A DNA stretch of 64,000 bases. Origin: Podarcis raffonei. Its lineage: Eukaryota; Chordata; Lepidosauria; Squamata; Lacertidae. The notes beneath the pieces are model-generated. The model saw only the letters and a program-made list of their open reading frames with translations. It made no database searches and was not told the DNA's origin. The number at the start of each line of letters is the position of its first letter. Position 1 is the stretch's first letter. Location: positions 15,304,001-15,368,000 of the forward strand of contig NC_070616.1 of NCBI RefSeq assembly GCF_027172205.1. Reading direction: 5' to 3'. A program made the position numbers and the translations under genes. Below, piece after piece: positions 10,878 to 21,779 of this stretch.

Positions 10878-11777
10878 GTGTGCAGAAGCTGGATTGTGGC
10901 TAGTGGCCCCTTGTTGGAGATAAGAAACTGCGGGTCCATGCCACCAACTTTACACTCTTACGCAGCCTCTGGTCCTGCAAACTGGAGACCTGCGTGGAAC
11001 AAATTACCTGGTTTGGCGGGGCGTCTTCAGACTTCAGTGCTCCTGTTACTAGGAGCTACTCAGGTTTACAATAAAAAGGCGACATACTTTATTGAAGAGG
11101 CTCAAAAAGCGTTGAGGAACTCTGTGACCGTTCGGGAAATGAGGGGGGTTGATTTGCCTGGAGTCGGAGAAGCCAGTCACAACAGTATCGCCTTACAAGA
11201 AATCTCCGGATTTGAGGAGCCGTTGCCGGAGCTAATTGAGGCTGAACTGAAAAGGAAGGCAAGAGGGAAGCTGGGACAGACTGAGAGTGCCAGAATGCTT
11301 CCTACTCAATCTTCCTACCATGGACCATGGAGTTCTGGCCAGAAGTGCCCAATGCGGAACAGCCCTCATGTAGCTATCAGGAAGCCCGTTCCGAAGGCAC
11401 TAGCTTGGGTGGATGGGTCACGGCATCATCCTAACGTCACCAAGCGATGCCATAGTCTTTGCTGCCCTCTCCATCATTGCAGAAAACTCCAGAGTTGCAG
11501 CTCTTGGTTGACTTTCCTCCTTTTCCCCAAGTGGCCAACAGGAAGGAGAATGGAACCAGAGACCCAAGCAAATGCTCCATGGTCTTCAGGATGCTGTTGC
11601 CACAACTGGAAAGGAATCCATCAGCTTTTTCAAAATAACAAAAGATTTACGCTGCAAGGAAGTAGCAGGAAAATTCTACTATTGGAGCTAGCAAATCTGC
11701 AAGCTATTGACCTGAAGCAGATAGACCCATGTGGTGATATTACTATAACGGTTGGTTCCAGATTCCATCATCTTTGA
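10878..11777 (+). pseudogene. Intronless RAD21-family (cohesin kleisin) pseudogene or captured copy
   Basis: A 299-codon frame. Residues 50-119 (nt 11025-11234) read LQTSVLLLLGATQVYNKKA then ...VDLPG...HNSIALQE...FEEPLPEL. They match from memory the RAD21 N-terminal kleisin block (LRTSGHLLLGVVRIYHRKA...VDLPEE...YNAITLPE...FDQPLPDL). At 11572-11691 the next frame reads MLHGLQDAVATTGKESISFF, like the RAD21 C-terminal winged helix ([20 protein letters not shown]). The original frame resumes with LQAIDLKQIDPCGDITITVG, like [20 protein letters not shown]. The whole N-to-C span takes only 0.9 kb with no intron against about 630 residues in RAD21, so the middle is largely lost and the copy is processed. 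At least two frame changes break it. RAD21L1 is a less good match to my recall. Real RAD21 closes the cohesin ring around DNA; this copy is unlikely to. Confidence 0.7.
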
Positions 11778-12216
11778 ATGTTTGGCTTACTGCATGTTAG
11801 CACAATTAGTGCTTACCTGCAGGAGAAGAAAACAAGTGTTTATTGTCTGAACAGTTTTGACTTTGGGGTCGTTTTTCTATTGCAGTTTACCACTTGCATT
11901 TCTCTTACTATTTTGCACTGGGTGCAATTGCATTGATGGGGAAAAAATTGGTTCAATAACTTTGATCAGCCTTCCCCCAAAAACTCAACAGCTTCTGGCA
12001 ATTCCCCCTTAAAAGTGGAAGCTCCTCCTCCCTCCAATGTCACTGCTAGTTTTTTAAAATTGCTTGATTAAACTTAGAAAAACATAACACAAATTAGTTA
12101 TCCATACAAAAAGAACAAAAAACAAAAGTATTATCAATATCTGTTACACTCTTTCACAGTCTTCTTTTAGTTCCATTGACTTCCCGTCGATTCCATATTC
12201 CATATGTTTGATTATA

Positions 12217-13055
12217 CAGTGGTACCTCGCAAGACGAATGCCTCGCAAGACGGAAAACTCACAAGAAGAAAGAGTTTTCCGTTTTTCGAGGTGCTTCGCC
12301 AGACGAATTTCCCTATGGGCTTGCTTCGCAAGAAGAAAGCCCATAGGGAAATCTCCGGGGACCTCTTTTAAAATGCTGGTGGTCGGGAGCAAAGACTTTC
12401 GCCCACCGCCGGCCTTCAGAAGAGGTCCTGGACCTCTTCTGAAGGCCGGCGGGGGGCAAAAGTCTTTGCTCCCCCCCGCCTGCCTTCTCGGGACAGCGGA
12501 GACTTCTCTGCTGTCCCGGGCGATCTTAAAATGCTGGCGGGCAGCAGCGAAGCCTTCGCTGCCGACCCCCAGCATTTTAAAAGCCCCCAGGACAGCAGAG
12601 ACTTCTCCGCTGTCCCGGGGCGATCTTAAAATGCTGGCGGGTGGCAGCGAAGCCTTTGCTGCCGTCCCCCAGCATTTTAAAAGCCCCCGGGACAGCGGAG
12701 ACTTCTCCGCTGTCCCGGGTGATCTTAAAATGCTGGCGGGCGGCAGCGAAGCCCTCCTGTCCCCGGAGCTTGCGGGGCGGGAGGTGGGGAGAAGGGCTTT
12801 TCTTCCCACCGCCAGCCTTCAGAACAGCCTTCTGAAGGCTGGCGGTGGGAAGAAAAGCCCTTGTCCCCCCCCCCAGCCTTCAGAAGAGGTCGGGGGACAG
12901 ACTGTCCCCGGACCTGGTCTGAAGGCGGTTTCCATAGGAACGCATTGATTGATTTTCAATGCATTTCTATGGAAAACCGTGCTTCGCAAGACAAAAAACT
13001 CGCAAGAAGAAAAAACTCGCGGAACGAATTAATTTCGTCTTGCGAGGTACCACTG
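12217..13055. mobile_element. pogo/Tigger-like fold-back MITE (839 bp) with TA duplication
   Basis: The ends are CAGTGGTACCTCGCAAGACG and its complement CGTCTTGCGAGGTACCACTG, with TA on both sides (12215-12216, 13056-13057). The interior is made of repeated units of about 100 bp, each itself a hairpin: GGGACAGCGGAGACTTCTC..GCTGTCCC alternating with TTAAAATGCTGGCGGGC..CCCCAGCATTTTAA (unit starts near 12521, 12621 and 12720). It encodes no transposase. The open frames across it on both strands are by-products of the symmetry. Confidence 0.85.
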
Positions 13056-13649
13056 TACTGTACTGTATATTTATCTATTGCACTATTCATATCTGTTTCT
13101 CATAATTGCTTATCAGAAATACTGTATTTTCTTAAACTTGTTCAGTGGACTACAGAAGCTATTCAAAGGCTGCCACAGAGATCATGGTATTACAATCTTG
13201 GATATAATTTTTAAAGAAACCCCATTTATCAAAAATGTTTGGTCTGCCTGGTCTACCTTTCCAGATAGTTTAGCCAGGTCTGTGTATTCCATGAATTTCT
13301 GTTGCCACTCCCAATTTTGATAGTATTTTTCCTCCTTTCCAGTTTGATGCTATTAACATTCTTGTGGCCACTGTTGCGTACAAAAATAATTCCCTTACAT
13401 TCTTTGGTAAGTCAGGACCTAATATTCCAAGAAGGAAAGCATCTGGAGTTTTTTATGAATGGAACCTTGAGCATTTTTTAAAGTTCCACATATATTTCAT
13501 CCCATAATTTCTTAATCTTTTTGCATGTCCACCACATTTGCAGCATAGATCCCACTGCTTCTCCACATCTCCAACATTTATTTGATACATTTTTATACAT
13601 TTTGGATAATTTTTGAGGGGTACAAAGCTTAATAGTCCAGGTCCTAAGT

Positions 13650-14577
13650 CTCTTATTTCTTCTACGACCCCTTTCTGAAGGTCTTCTCTGTAATCCTTCA
13701 AGAATTTTTCCTTGTCCTCCACAGATTTAATTTTAACTTTTTTCCCTTTAAAGGTAAAGGATACCCCCTGGGGGAATTCCCATCTGAAGATAATTCTGTT
13801 ACTTCTCAGTAGTGTCACCAGATCTCCGTAGTTAGATCTAAGGTCTAGTAGATGTTTCGGAATATCCTTGTAAATTTCCACCCTTGAGTCTTTGATCTCT
13901 AAAGACTTCTTAAAGTGCGCACTCAGAATCTTGTCTCTTTCTTCCTTCGTTCTGAGGGAGATCAAACAGTCTCTCGACTTAATCTTCCTCCCTCCCTTTC
14001 CCAATCTGAATGCACTTACAATTTTAAAATCTTTCTCCTCTTCCAGAGACCAGAATTCTGCAAATTCCTTTGTCAAGTAATTAATTAAGTCCTCTTTATC
14101 AAGTTCTGGTACTGACCTTATTCTCAAATTGTTTTCTTTATTTTTTAATTCTATCATAGACAGAAGTGCCTGATGTTCACCTATCTGTTTACGCATAGGT
14201 TTAATTTCTTCTTGCACTTACTCAACTTTCTGCTTGGCCTCCTCAGCAGTTTTACGATTTAAAGTAGTGTCTTCCAATAATTTCCCAATGGATTGCGCGT
14301 TTAAACTGACTTGCTGGGTCAGATTGTTGATGCTAGCAGTATTTTGGTCAATTTTAGTTGACTGGTCAGTCACTTGCTTACTCAGACCCTCCAATTTTTC
14401 AAAAATTTTATTTAACACTGAAGTAAAGTCCCCTCCTGAGGCCATTCCTTCAGGCCTAGTTTGATCTAGGTCTTCCTCTTGTGTCACAGAAATCGTGGGA
14501 ACAGATGATCTGCGTAGCTGTGAAGTTATAGTAGTCTGCTGTGTTTTGGCTTTAGCTGATCTTGTCTTCCCACTCAT
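13650..14577 (-). pseudogene. L1 ORF1 (RNA-binding chaperone, transposase-22 type)
   Basis: The first 119 codons (from 14577) hold a basic, Q/T-rich leader and a heptad-like coiled coil (NKIFEKLEGLSKQVTDQSTK). An in-frame TAA at 14218-14220 then interrupts it and the frame resumes with the RRM-like central part (NLRIRSVPE...) and the C-terminal domain (SRVEIYKDIPKHLLDLRSNY, KIKSVEDKEKFLKDYREDL). In L1 this protein trimerises on the element RNA. After about 13650 the frame runs into ORF2 C-terminal sequence because of the internal deletion. The copy is dead. Confidence 0.8.
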
Positions 14578-15379
14578 CCCACTTCTTGTCTATGCGCCAA
14601 GGTCAGTCCCACAGTCTGCTTTTCCCATGGAAATCCCCAAGTCCACAGATGGAAAATTCCCCCAGTATGTTGTCAAACTTCAATGCACCGCTAGAGGGAC
14701 ACTATGTTTAAAGATGTCGCAGTTTGTAAAGTTTTCCCCAAAATCACACAGTGTCCCCGAAAAGTTGACTGTAGCCAGTCACCAGAGGACCTTCAGAATC
14801 CTTTAAATTTTCGCAGAGTTGCTCATAAAAAATTACAATGTCTCCAAAGAAAGGTGCAAGATACAATATAACAGTTCCAAACAGCCTTCTAGTTCCAAAG
14901 TTGGCAGCCCGATAACCGGGAGTTCAGTTATTTTATAAATCCAGAAACGAAGAGGAAAAAGTCAATTTTCCCTTCTCCACCCCAAATAAATTGAGGTGGG
15001 GTCTTCTGCTTGATGTACAGATTTAATTCTTTTACGATCCCAATTTCAAAAGCATAAGTTGATTAAACGTCATTGCTTTAATCTTTAAACAAAGCCGAGA
15101 GACGGACTTCCTGGTTGCGTCTCCCGCTTGTATGCCCAATTAAAATTGATTTTAAGTCCTAGTTCAAATCACCTACTCACGGGTAGTTGTTTCCTTTAAG
15201 CCAAATAGTCCCAGGAAAAGGGTCAGCGCTCACCGACAGCAGCTTTGCGGCTTCACCCCACAGAAAGAGCGATCGAGTCACAGCAACGTGCCACCCCGTC
15301 ATGCTCCGGAGCCCCTTGCGGGGTCCCTTTGCAGTTTCGGGGGGTGCTAGTGGTGCCCGCCGAGTCCCACGGCCACAGG

Positions 15380-17867
15380 CTACCGCTGCCTGTGGATTTC
15401 CAACGAGGGTCTCCGCTTCGCCGTAGCGGACGACCCGTTTCTGCGGAGCTTCCCCTCTATAGATAGAAGGGGACCGCCATTGCCGTTCGCGCCGCCCCCG
15501 GAAGTAGAGAAATCCTCCACCTTCTCAGCTGCCAACCACAGTTCAAAGTTTTGAGCCATCTTTGCTGAGTAAACTGCAATACTGTCATTGGGCCCCGCTT
15601 TCTCCACTTTCCGAAAAGCTTTTCGATAATTCTCGGGGTGCAACCCATGCCTCTGCATAACTAACTTTTTGAAACTTTCATAGTCATTAAGTTCATTTGA
15701 GGGGAGATGACCCATAAGCTCTGTCAGGTCGCCACAAAGTAGGGGGCGCAAGACGGCCATATACAGTGTAGGGGCAACCCCCATATCTTGACAGGTTGCC
15801 TCAAAAAGGTTCAAATAACTCAGAACGTCAGTGGGGGGCTGATATTTTGGGAACACCCTCCAATTGAGATTACTCAAGGTCAGTCCAGGAGGGGACTGTT
15901 GGCGATGGTTTGCCCCCCTCACGGGAACAAGTTCATACCTCGGTGTAAGTTTTTGCGGTATCTGCCCTTCCGGGCATAATGGTTCAGCTGCCGTCGCGTA
16001 TCCACGCTTGGGTCTCTGAAAAAACTCCTCCTCTTCTTCCGCTGCCACGTACCGTCGCACCGGCACGCGCACCTCTTGAGGTCTGACTGGCGAGTAGACT
16101 CTACCCGGACTGAACGAATGCTGTCTCACCATCCGGCGGACGTCCGGCGCACACGCCTCTCGGTGGCCGTCTCCCACAGTCACCTCTTGCAGCTGGTGCG
16201 GCAGATCTTGGTAGTCATACGCCATCCGGCTGACTCTTGGCCCCATCAGGATAGACTGGCCCATCTTTGGATACTTCTCTCGGCAACGGAATTCACCATT
16301 CACCGGATCTCGCACCCACTCCACATCATGACCTTCTGAGAAATCCATCTCTTTAGGCTCTGTGTAAACAAGATAATTCCCCCTAGGGCATGTAGAGGCC
16401 ACCCCGGCTTCCACTTGCTCACGAGGTGGTCGGGGTTGGGTAACTGGCGTGCCCCTTGCTTTTTCCACAATACAGGACTCTCGCCGACCATTCCGGACTG
16501 TGCTTAGCTCACTGGTATCCACCAGCTCCCCCTCTGAATCAGGGTCTTCCGAAAACCAGGAAGCGGATTCCGCTCTGGGGCTTAAAGCTTGGGGGGGATT
16601 GGTTTCCGGAGGAAGGGAACTGCCTTCTCCCACCAATCCCCATTGGTCTAATGTGTTCATGGTACAGTCCTCAGAAGCAATAGCTGGAACTTCTTCCATC
16701 GTTCCTAACTATCTCTATCCAAAAAAAATAAACTACCTGTAACCCACAAAGAATACGTGCCAGTTTTAAAAAATCACCGTGCCTTTCCGCAGGGAAGCCC
16801 GATCCCACCACGCTGCCAACATGTGGTAAACCTTCGCCTCCAGCCACTCGCCCCTCCCTCACCTGTCTTTGCTCTCCGGCCAGTCCAGGCTTCTTGAGCA
16901 GGGCTGGTAGGCGTGTTTACGTTTTACAGGAACAAGACCAAGTAAACCCGGTAGGGCTGCCACCACTCCCTCTGTTCCCGGGGACCCAGAACCACAACCC
17001 AGGGAGAAGGCTGTGACCCGTTGTCACTGGCTATCCCCTCTCCACAACTTGTATCCACAGACTTGCAGACAGAAATTGTACGGTAGAGCGTAACCAAGCG
17101 TAAGGCTAGGAATTAGCTATTCCCTCGGAAAGGCACATAAACCAAACAGATTCTTCTTTAAAAATTTATTTTAAAAGAACAACAGAAAACATGCTAAAAT
17201 AGCAGGCACTTCTTTGGCAAGTTACAAGCAAGAAAAATAAAGACATTGTAAAATCTAACTGGCTTACATACTCACAACTAAGAGACAGATAGAATAGTTA
17301 AAGTCCTTCCAGAGTTCCGCATTCAAAGTCTTTTCCGATTCTCCATCACAAAGGATGAAAGGACGGCTACTAGGTGGAATATCAGCAGCCGGGCGGTTTG
17401 CGGATTGCAGAGCGCGCTTTCTCAGCCATTTCCAAGACCTTTTATCCCCAATTTGCAAGTAGCTTCGGAACCCCAAAACCAATCATAACTCCTGATTATT
17501 TTTTGAATTCGCCAATGACGAGCTTGCGGACTAATCAATCTAACCCCTGGCAGCTGGACTCATTAAGAACCCAGAGCCTAAATCAAAGGGTTCCTCCCTT
17601 CCCGTGAAACTTATGTAGATTCACATTCTCAGGCAATCAAGGCCAGATAACATCAGTGAGGGAATGCACTTAACTTCGGACCCAGGTGTCAAAGCTTTCA
17701 TTAAATCAAGGGGTTTCCTTTCCCATAGTAAATCTCTCACACCCCGGGAGCCTGCTAGTCACAGAACTTATATCCCATGGTCCTTGTGGCTTGCTGGTTA
17801 CCCACAAGGCCTCACTTTTGCTGCTTGACCAAGGAATAGCTTCTAACCAAACACTAACTTTACTACA
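15380..17867 (-). mobile_element. Gypsy-type fossil: LTR (16822-17867) and gag-like ORF (15380-16699)
   Basis: The LTR at 16822-17867 is the close relative of the solo LTR at 1521-8252. Directly downstream on the minus strand lies a 439-codon frame whose later part (around GDLTELMGHLPSNEL and GLHPENYRKAFRKVEKAG) resembles the SCAN-like capsid segment of Gmr1-group Gypsy elements. The gag sequence is recognisable to about 15506, where L1 5' sequence takes over. No protease, reverse transcriptase or second LTR of this copy is seen in the window. It is an incomplete fossil. The near identity of the two LTRs suggests a moderately recent family. Confidence 0.7.
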
Positions 17868-18305
17868 TATGTGAACTAAGGGAAATGGTCTCAAGTGACT
17901 GCAACTCAGCAGTCACATCTCCTAACTCCTAGGAAACCAAAATGGAGAACAAGAAGAGTAGAACATGGAGGCCGGGTGCTCCTCTGTCCAAGAACAGGCC
18001 ACACCCACATTAAGTCACATGCAAAGGAAGTCTGTCCCAGCTCAGGAGGAACTAGCAAGTTTTCTCCTGAGTGATACAAAGCATTCCCCAGCATGTGCAT
18101 TGTAGGAATGTTGTATTTGACTGCAATACGTTTTTACATCCCACAAATACTATCTCTGGACTTATGGTCAGCTTTTACCCAGTGATTTATGTTATCTCAT
18201 TAAACACCCTACCAGAAAAACGATACATATTTACACCTCCACCACATGTGAACATAGTTCTTTGTTTCCTGGCATCCCCTTCAACACAACACCGAATAGT
18301 CCTTA
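17868..18305. other. Stretch without a recognisable gene
   Basis: Unique-looking sequence to the right of the Gypsy LTR. No motif, repeat or coding signal recognised. Confidence 0.4.
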
Positions 18306-18309
18306 TTTG

Positions 18310-18925
18310 TTTGATTTAATTTTACTGGTGTTAAATACCATCTCCAAGCTAATTTATAATAATTTTCTTTTATTCTTATAGACAACATTTTCAATGTACG
18401 ATTCTCCCATATTTCCTTCTCCCAGCTTTGACAATCTATTTGCCCTGTTGTCTCCTATTGCTACACCTCTTTCAATTGATCTTCCTGAGCCTCCATTTCT
18501 ACTAATACTTTATAAATTTCACTGGAATTGCCCTTTTATAACTGTATTTTCTTAATCTCCCCTTTTTAAAATCATTGTTTTAAATTTTGTCTATTCTTTG
18601 CAGTTCTTGTTTTCCCTTAACCACTTCTTTGTCCATTGCTCCAGTTGTATACAGTTAAACCAAGTTATTTTAGTTCCTGTTAGAGCTTCTGTTACTTGTT
18701 CTTTGCTTCTCCTTTTCTCCACCCAGTCCTTTAGTTTAAGTATTTTATTCTCTTTCACTTCTTTTTCAATTTCCTTTAAAACATTTTCTGGGAAGTCTTC
18801 TATCACCACCTCCGCGGTTATTTGGGAATTTGCTGGTATCAATTTTCTTTTATATTTCACCCATATTGTTTCACTTGATCTTGGGGGGCAACTGCACCCA
18901 TGTTGCAGGCAATTGCGTTTTTGAG
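18310..18925 (-). mobile_element. L1 ORF2 fragment (region between RT and C-terminus)
   Basis: The minus strand encodes fragments resembling the post-RT part of the L1 ORF2 seen at 41.1-42.3 kb. An 89-codon piece at 18591-18860 (LKDWVEKRRSKEQVTEALTG...) has the same spacing of W and basic residues. Both ends are truncated, with several frame changes. Confidence 0.55.
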
Positions 18926-18989
18926 TATTTGCTGTTTTTTTTCACACTTGGGGAATCTTGGAAGTAATATTTGCACAAAGCTGCATACT

Positions 18990-19495
18990 GCAATTTCACA
19001 ATGACGGGTTGACGTATCCCTTTAGCCATTTCCTAGACAGGAAGATTGACTACAGAGGGCAAAGGGTATGTGCTTGAAGGCATAAGGATGCATGACTCTA
19101 CATCTTTATATACAGTTCTTTGATTGCACCAATTTGTTTAACAGGTGTACGGGGTGTTAGGGGAGGTGGCGCCCAGCACTCAGCTCTCACCTGTGGTTCC
19201 TAGAAGCTGTCAGCATACGACAGCAGCCACACCCCAGAAATGGCTTGGACTGGCCAGCTAAACCACATGAGGGTAGCTGATGGTTCTCAAACCCTCTGGG
19301 AGTCCCTTTCTCTGTGAAGAGATCCAGAGTTGGGTATAAGAAGCTGCCTTACGTTGAGCCAGGCCACTGATCCATCTAGCTCAGTGTTGTCTACACAGAC
19401 TGGCAGCTGCTCTCTAGGGTTTCAGGCAGACGTCACTAGGGATTGAGCTGTGGCCTTTCCCCATGTGTTGACTGTGTGAGCAGTCGGCAAAAGTA
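18990..19495. repeat. Dispersed repeat of about 0.5 kb, copy 1
   Basis: Shares long stretches with 49993-50470 (for example TATGTGCTTGAAGGCATAAG, TATACAGTTCTTTGATTGCA and GTGTTAGGGGAGGTGGCGCC) and in part with 63785-63895. The inner part (CATCTAGCTCAGTGTTGTCT) also resembles the body of a tRNA-derived SINE. No coding signal. It could be an LTR or an old SINE-LTR composite; I do not recognise the family. Confidence 0.65.
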
Positions 19496-19499
19496 TTTC

Positions 19500-20230
19500 A
19501 CAAGTGATTAAATACCACTGTGCTGGGCCCGTGGGTTACTCAAGAGGCATGGTACAAGTCTGGTCCGTGGTCAGAGGTGCAACGTGGAGGCAGTCCGTAG
19601 TAGCCGAAGCTGGGTGCAGGGCAGGGAGCTAGGGCAGGTCAGGAGCTCAGGCAGGAAAGCAGGACAGGGTTCAGGCAGGAACTAGCAACCAACAATGTTG
19701 TTCCCACAACTTGGGACTGGGGCTGGTCGGCTTTTATCTGCCCCAAGGCATAGGACGGCCCCAATCCTCTGGTGATTTGCCTCTCCTGGTCTGGAGGCGA
19801 GCAGTCCTCCTGAGGGAACATAGTTCCCTCCGTCTCTCTGCCCTGAGCCTCTGCAGCTCAGGAGAGGCTGGAGGGTTACCAGACCCAGAGGCAATCTCCT
19901 CTTCCCCTGACGGGGCTGAGAGTGGAGCACCTGCATGCAGTGTCCTCCATCACCTCAGGAGCCAGAGCAGACTTAGCTGATGCCTGCACCTGAGGATCCT
20001 GCACGGGTGAGGACCCTTCAGGCTCATGCCCCAGCCCCGGCTCAGCTGGTTCTGGAGGTGGGGAATCCTGTGCAGGCTGGGATCCCTCAGGTTCAGCATC
20101 CAAGTCCAAATCCCAGGCCATCACAACCACGTTGCAATGATTGCTGCTGGAATACCTTAACCAGAGACAAAACACATGCCACCCTTCTTCTATGAGTGGA
20201 CACGGCCTTCCTCGCCATGTCAGAGGCTAT
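19500..20230. other. GC-rich stretch without a recognisable gene
   Basis: Purine- and pyrimidine-rich, imperfectly repetitive sequence (GGCAGG, TCAGG, CAGCTC words). Overlapping low-complexity open frames rich in P, E, S and G occur on both strands and show no domain. This may be part of an unclassified LTR. Confidence 0.35.
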
Positions 20231-20244
20231 TTCTGCCCAAAGCA

Positions 20245-20325
20245 TCATGCAATCGTAGAATTGTGGAGTTGGAAGGGACCCCAAGGCTCATCTTGTTCAA
20301 TCCCCTGCAATGCAGGAATCTCAGT
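20245..20325 (-). repeat. CR1/SINE-type 3' tail fragment
   Basis: Minus strand of the widespread phrase CCTGCAATGCAGGAATCTC beside GAATTGTGGAGTTGGAAGGG, the same tail as in the tRNA-derived SINEs at 50955 and 56234. Short fragment only. Confidence 0.55.
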
Positions 20326-20748
20326 TGAAGCATCCGCGGAAGCTGGCCATCCTATTAAAGGTCACAGTCCATCACACTTCAGCTGCTTGAGAATACTTGC
20401 GTGTAGGCACCTCATTAGAAGCTTTCATCCATTTAGCAGAGTTTCTGGGAAGCGGGTCAGCAATTGCACTTTGAGATGAAACACTCACAGACGCCGTAAA
20501 ACTCAGTCAAATAATTTATTGCATAAACGCATCACTGTAGTTAGTACTATTTACAATCATAGCAATAGCTGTAATGGCATACTTGACTTTCATTCCCTCT
20601 TTCTCTTGAGCAACGATGTAGGAAGACATTGTCCATCGGCAATCATGACAGAGCAGTTTGCAGACAGCATTTCTTGCTCAGTTGTCTGCCGTCAGCTCTG
20701 TAAAGTGTTTACCAAGCTCAATCAGCTGTGCAAAAAGATCACATGTCT

Positions 20749-20961
20749 TTACTTCTCATGCCCTGTTGTTTTAATTAATTCCCCCCCACCTTTTTGATGG
20801 ATAGTTTTATTTCCAACCATATCAAAATTCATTGGAGTTTCATCCATATTTCCAACACTACTTAACGCATAGCCATGTTTAGTGCGCTGTTGTATTACGT
20901 ATCGATGGAAACTATTTACTTTGCTATCAAGATCTGCAGGTAATTTTTGGGCAATTTTCAT
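20749..20961 (-). pseudogene. pogo-like DDE transposase fragment
   Basis: A 70-codon piece with FHRYVIQQRTKHGY, then GNMDETPMNFDMVGNKTI and TTGHEK. The MDETP and TTGHEK blocks belong to the DDE_1 catalytic core of pogo-superfamily transposases, where the D of MDE is the second catalytic acid. The rest of the gene is absent, so this is a relic. On its N-terminal side, at higher coordinates, lies a 30-bp L1-like piece and then the end of transposon copy B. Confidence 0.65.
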
Positions 20962-20991
20962 CTTTTAGATCACTGCTAGTAATGTCATATT

Positions 20992-21290
20992 GTAAAGTTA
21001 CCTGTATCGCTATGTGTGAGTGGCAGTGGCTTGCATTTTTTGGAGTGTTTTTGTCACCCCCCCCCCAATTTCTCAACAGCTCAGTGCCCCCCCCAAAGCT
21101 CAATAACTTTGATCAGTAAGGTGGTTCATAAATTTATTTTTTTAAAATGCCTGCTCTAAAGGTTTGGTCTTGCAGCTATCTAAAATTTCATGAATTTCGT
21201 GAGGTAATGCCTTGTTCCCCCTCCACTGAATTGAAATTTCAGCCTTCGTGACATAGGAAAACAGCCAAATAAACAGCTGTTTTCGTTACT
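20992..21290 (+). mobile_element. Copy B of the unrecognised transposon (left end only)
   Basis: Starts GTAAAGTTACCTGTATCGCT like copies A and C, with the C-rich, CTCAACAGCTCAGTG and CTCAATAACTTTGATCAG words. From about 21220 it reads CCTCCACTGAATTGAAATTT..ACATAGGAAAACAGCC, identical apart from a few changes to the start of the coding part of copy C (minus strand, about 42740-42790). The GC-rich leader of A and C is missing here. Confidence 0.6.
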
Positions 21291-21778
21291 TTATGACCAA
21301 TTCAGCTTTATTTGGCATGAATTGCTTTTTTTTTTTAAAAAAAGTAAAAGATGCTGAATACAGATTGATACTACAAACACCAGTACTTTTTTTAAAAAAA
21401 AAAACTTTTAATGATGATAATATTGGCATTTCGATCAAAATGTGACTCATACGATCCTACAACAATTATTTTTTCCACATTTAAGCAAGTGGATACGTGA
21501 ATATTGAATACCAACTTTTATTATGACTTAATACTAATACTGACATGCAAAGTTACATTTACATTACTTCAAGAACAAATAAAAAAATTAAAGCTGTGAA
21601 TGTGAACTATTTTGGGACAAAATTCTTCTTTGATTCCTGTTTCAGGTATTTGGCCCGATTCTCCATTGATTTCTTTATAGTTAATATAGACCATATATAG
21701 ACTTTATAGTTTATATAGACCAACTTAAAGATGTCTACATACTCACCATTCAATATTTTGGCCCTGGTTTTTGAGGAC
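21291..21778. other. AT-rich stretch without a recognisable gene
   Basis: Contains A/T homopolymer runs near 21330 and 21390 and short direct repeats of TATAGAC near 21690-21720. No coding signal or known family seen. Confidence 0.35.
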
Positions 21779-21779
21779 A

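Larger units (their letters stand above)
10271..12045 (+). mobile_element. Copy A of an unrecognised DNA transposon, carrying a RAD21-like sequence
   Basis: The left end (GTAAAGTTAGCTGTATCGCT onward) is shared with copies at 20992 (plus) and 43206 (minus strand). The similarity to the copy at 43206 continues through the GC-rich leader to about 10915 (GATTGTGGCTAGTGGCCCCT). There the two copies part: this one enters a RAD21-like coding sequence, the other an unknown protein. A motif found near the left end (CTCAATAACTTTGATCAG at about 10351 and CTCAACAGCT in copy B) reappears at 11951-11992, just beyond the RAD21-like stop, which suggests that the element ends near 12045 and that the RAD21-like part lies inside it. 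The right terminus and target duplication were not found. Confidence 0.5.
12046..15505 (-). mobile_element. L1 LINE with large internal deletion, interrupted by a fold-back MITE
   Basis: Reading the minus strand: a GC-rich 5' untranslated part begins near 15505 (with a CAATGGCGGTCC YY1-like box near 15475), then ORF1 (14577 to about 13650). This is joined directly to the last part of ORF2 (C-terminal zinc-knuckle region near 13500-13620, C-x2-C around LCCKCGGH) and a 3' UTR ending near 12046. The endonuclease and reverse transcriptase are gone, so this copy could not move itself. The palindromic MITE at 12217-13055 lies inside the L1 3' part. The 5' end abuts the Gypsy gag fossil. Confidence 0.75.

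Noticed and set aside
10423-10923. 166-codon plus-strand frame
   Set aside because: It lies in the duplicated GC-rich leader of the transposon; no conserved motif, and copy C does not keep it open.
12144-12948. Open frames of 221 and 246 codons on opposite strands
   Set aside because: They lie in the fold-back MITE and mirror each other because of its palindromic repeats.
1521-17867. One Gypsy provirus with two LTRs
   Set aside because: The left LTR has matching 5-bp repeats on both of its sides, so it is a solo LTR.
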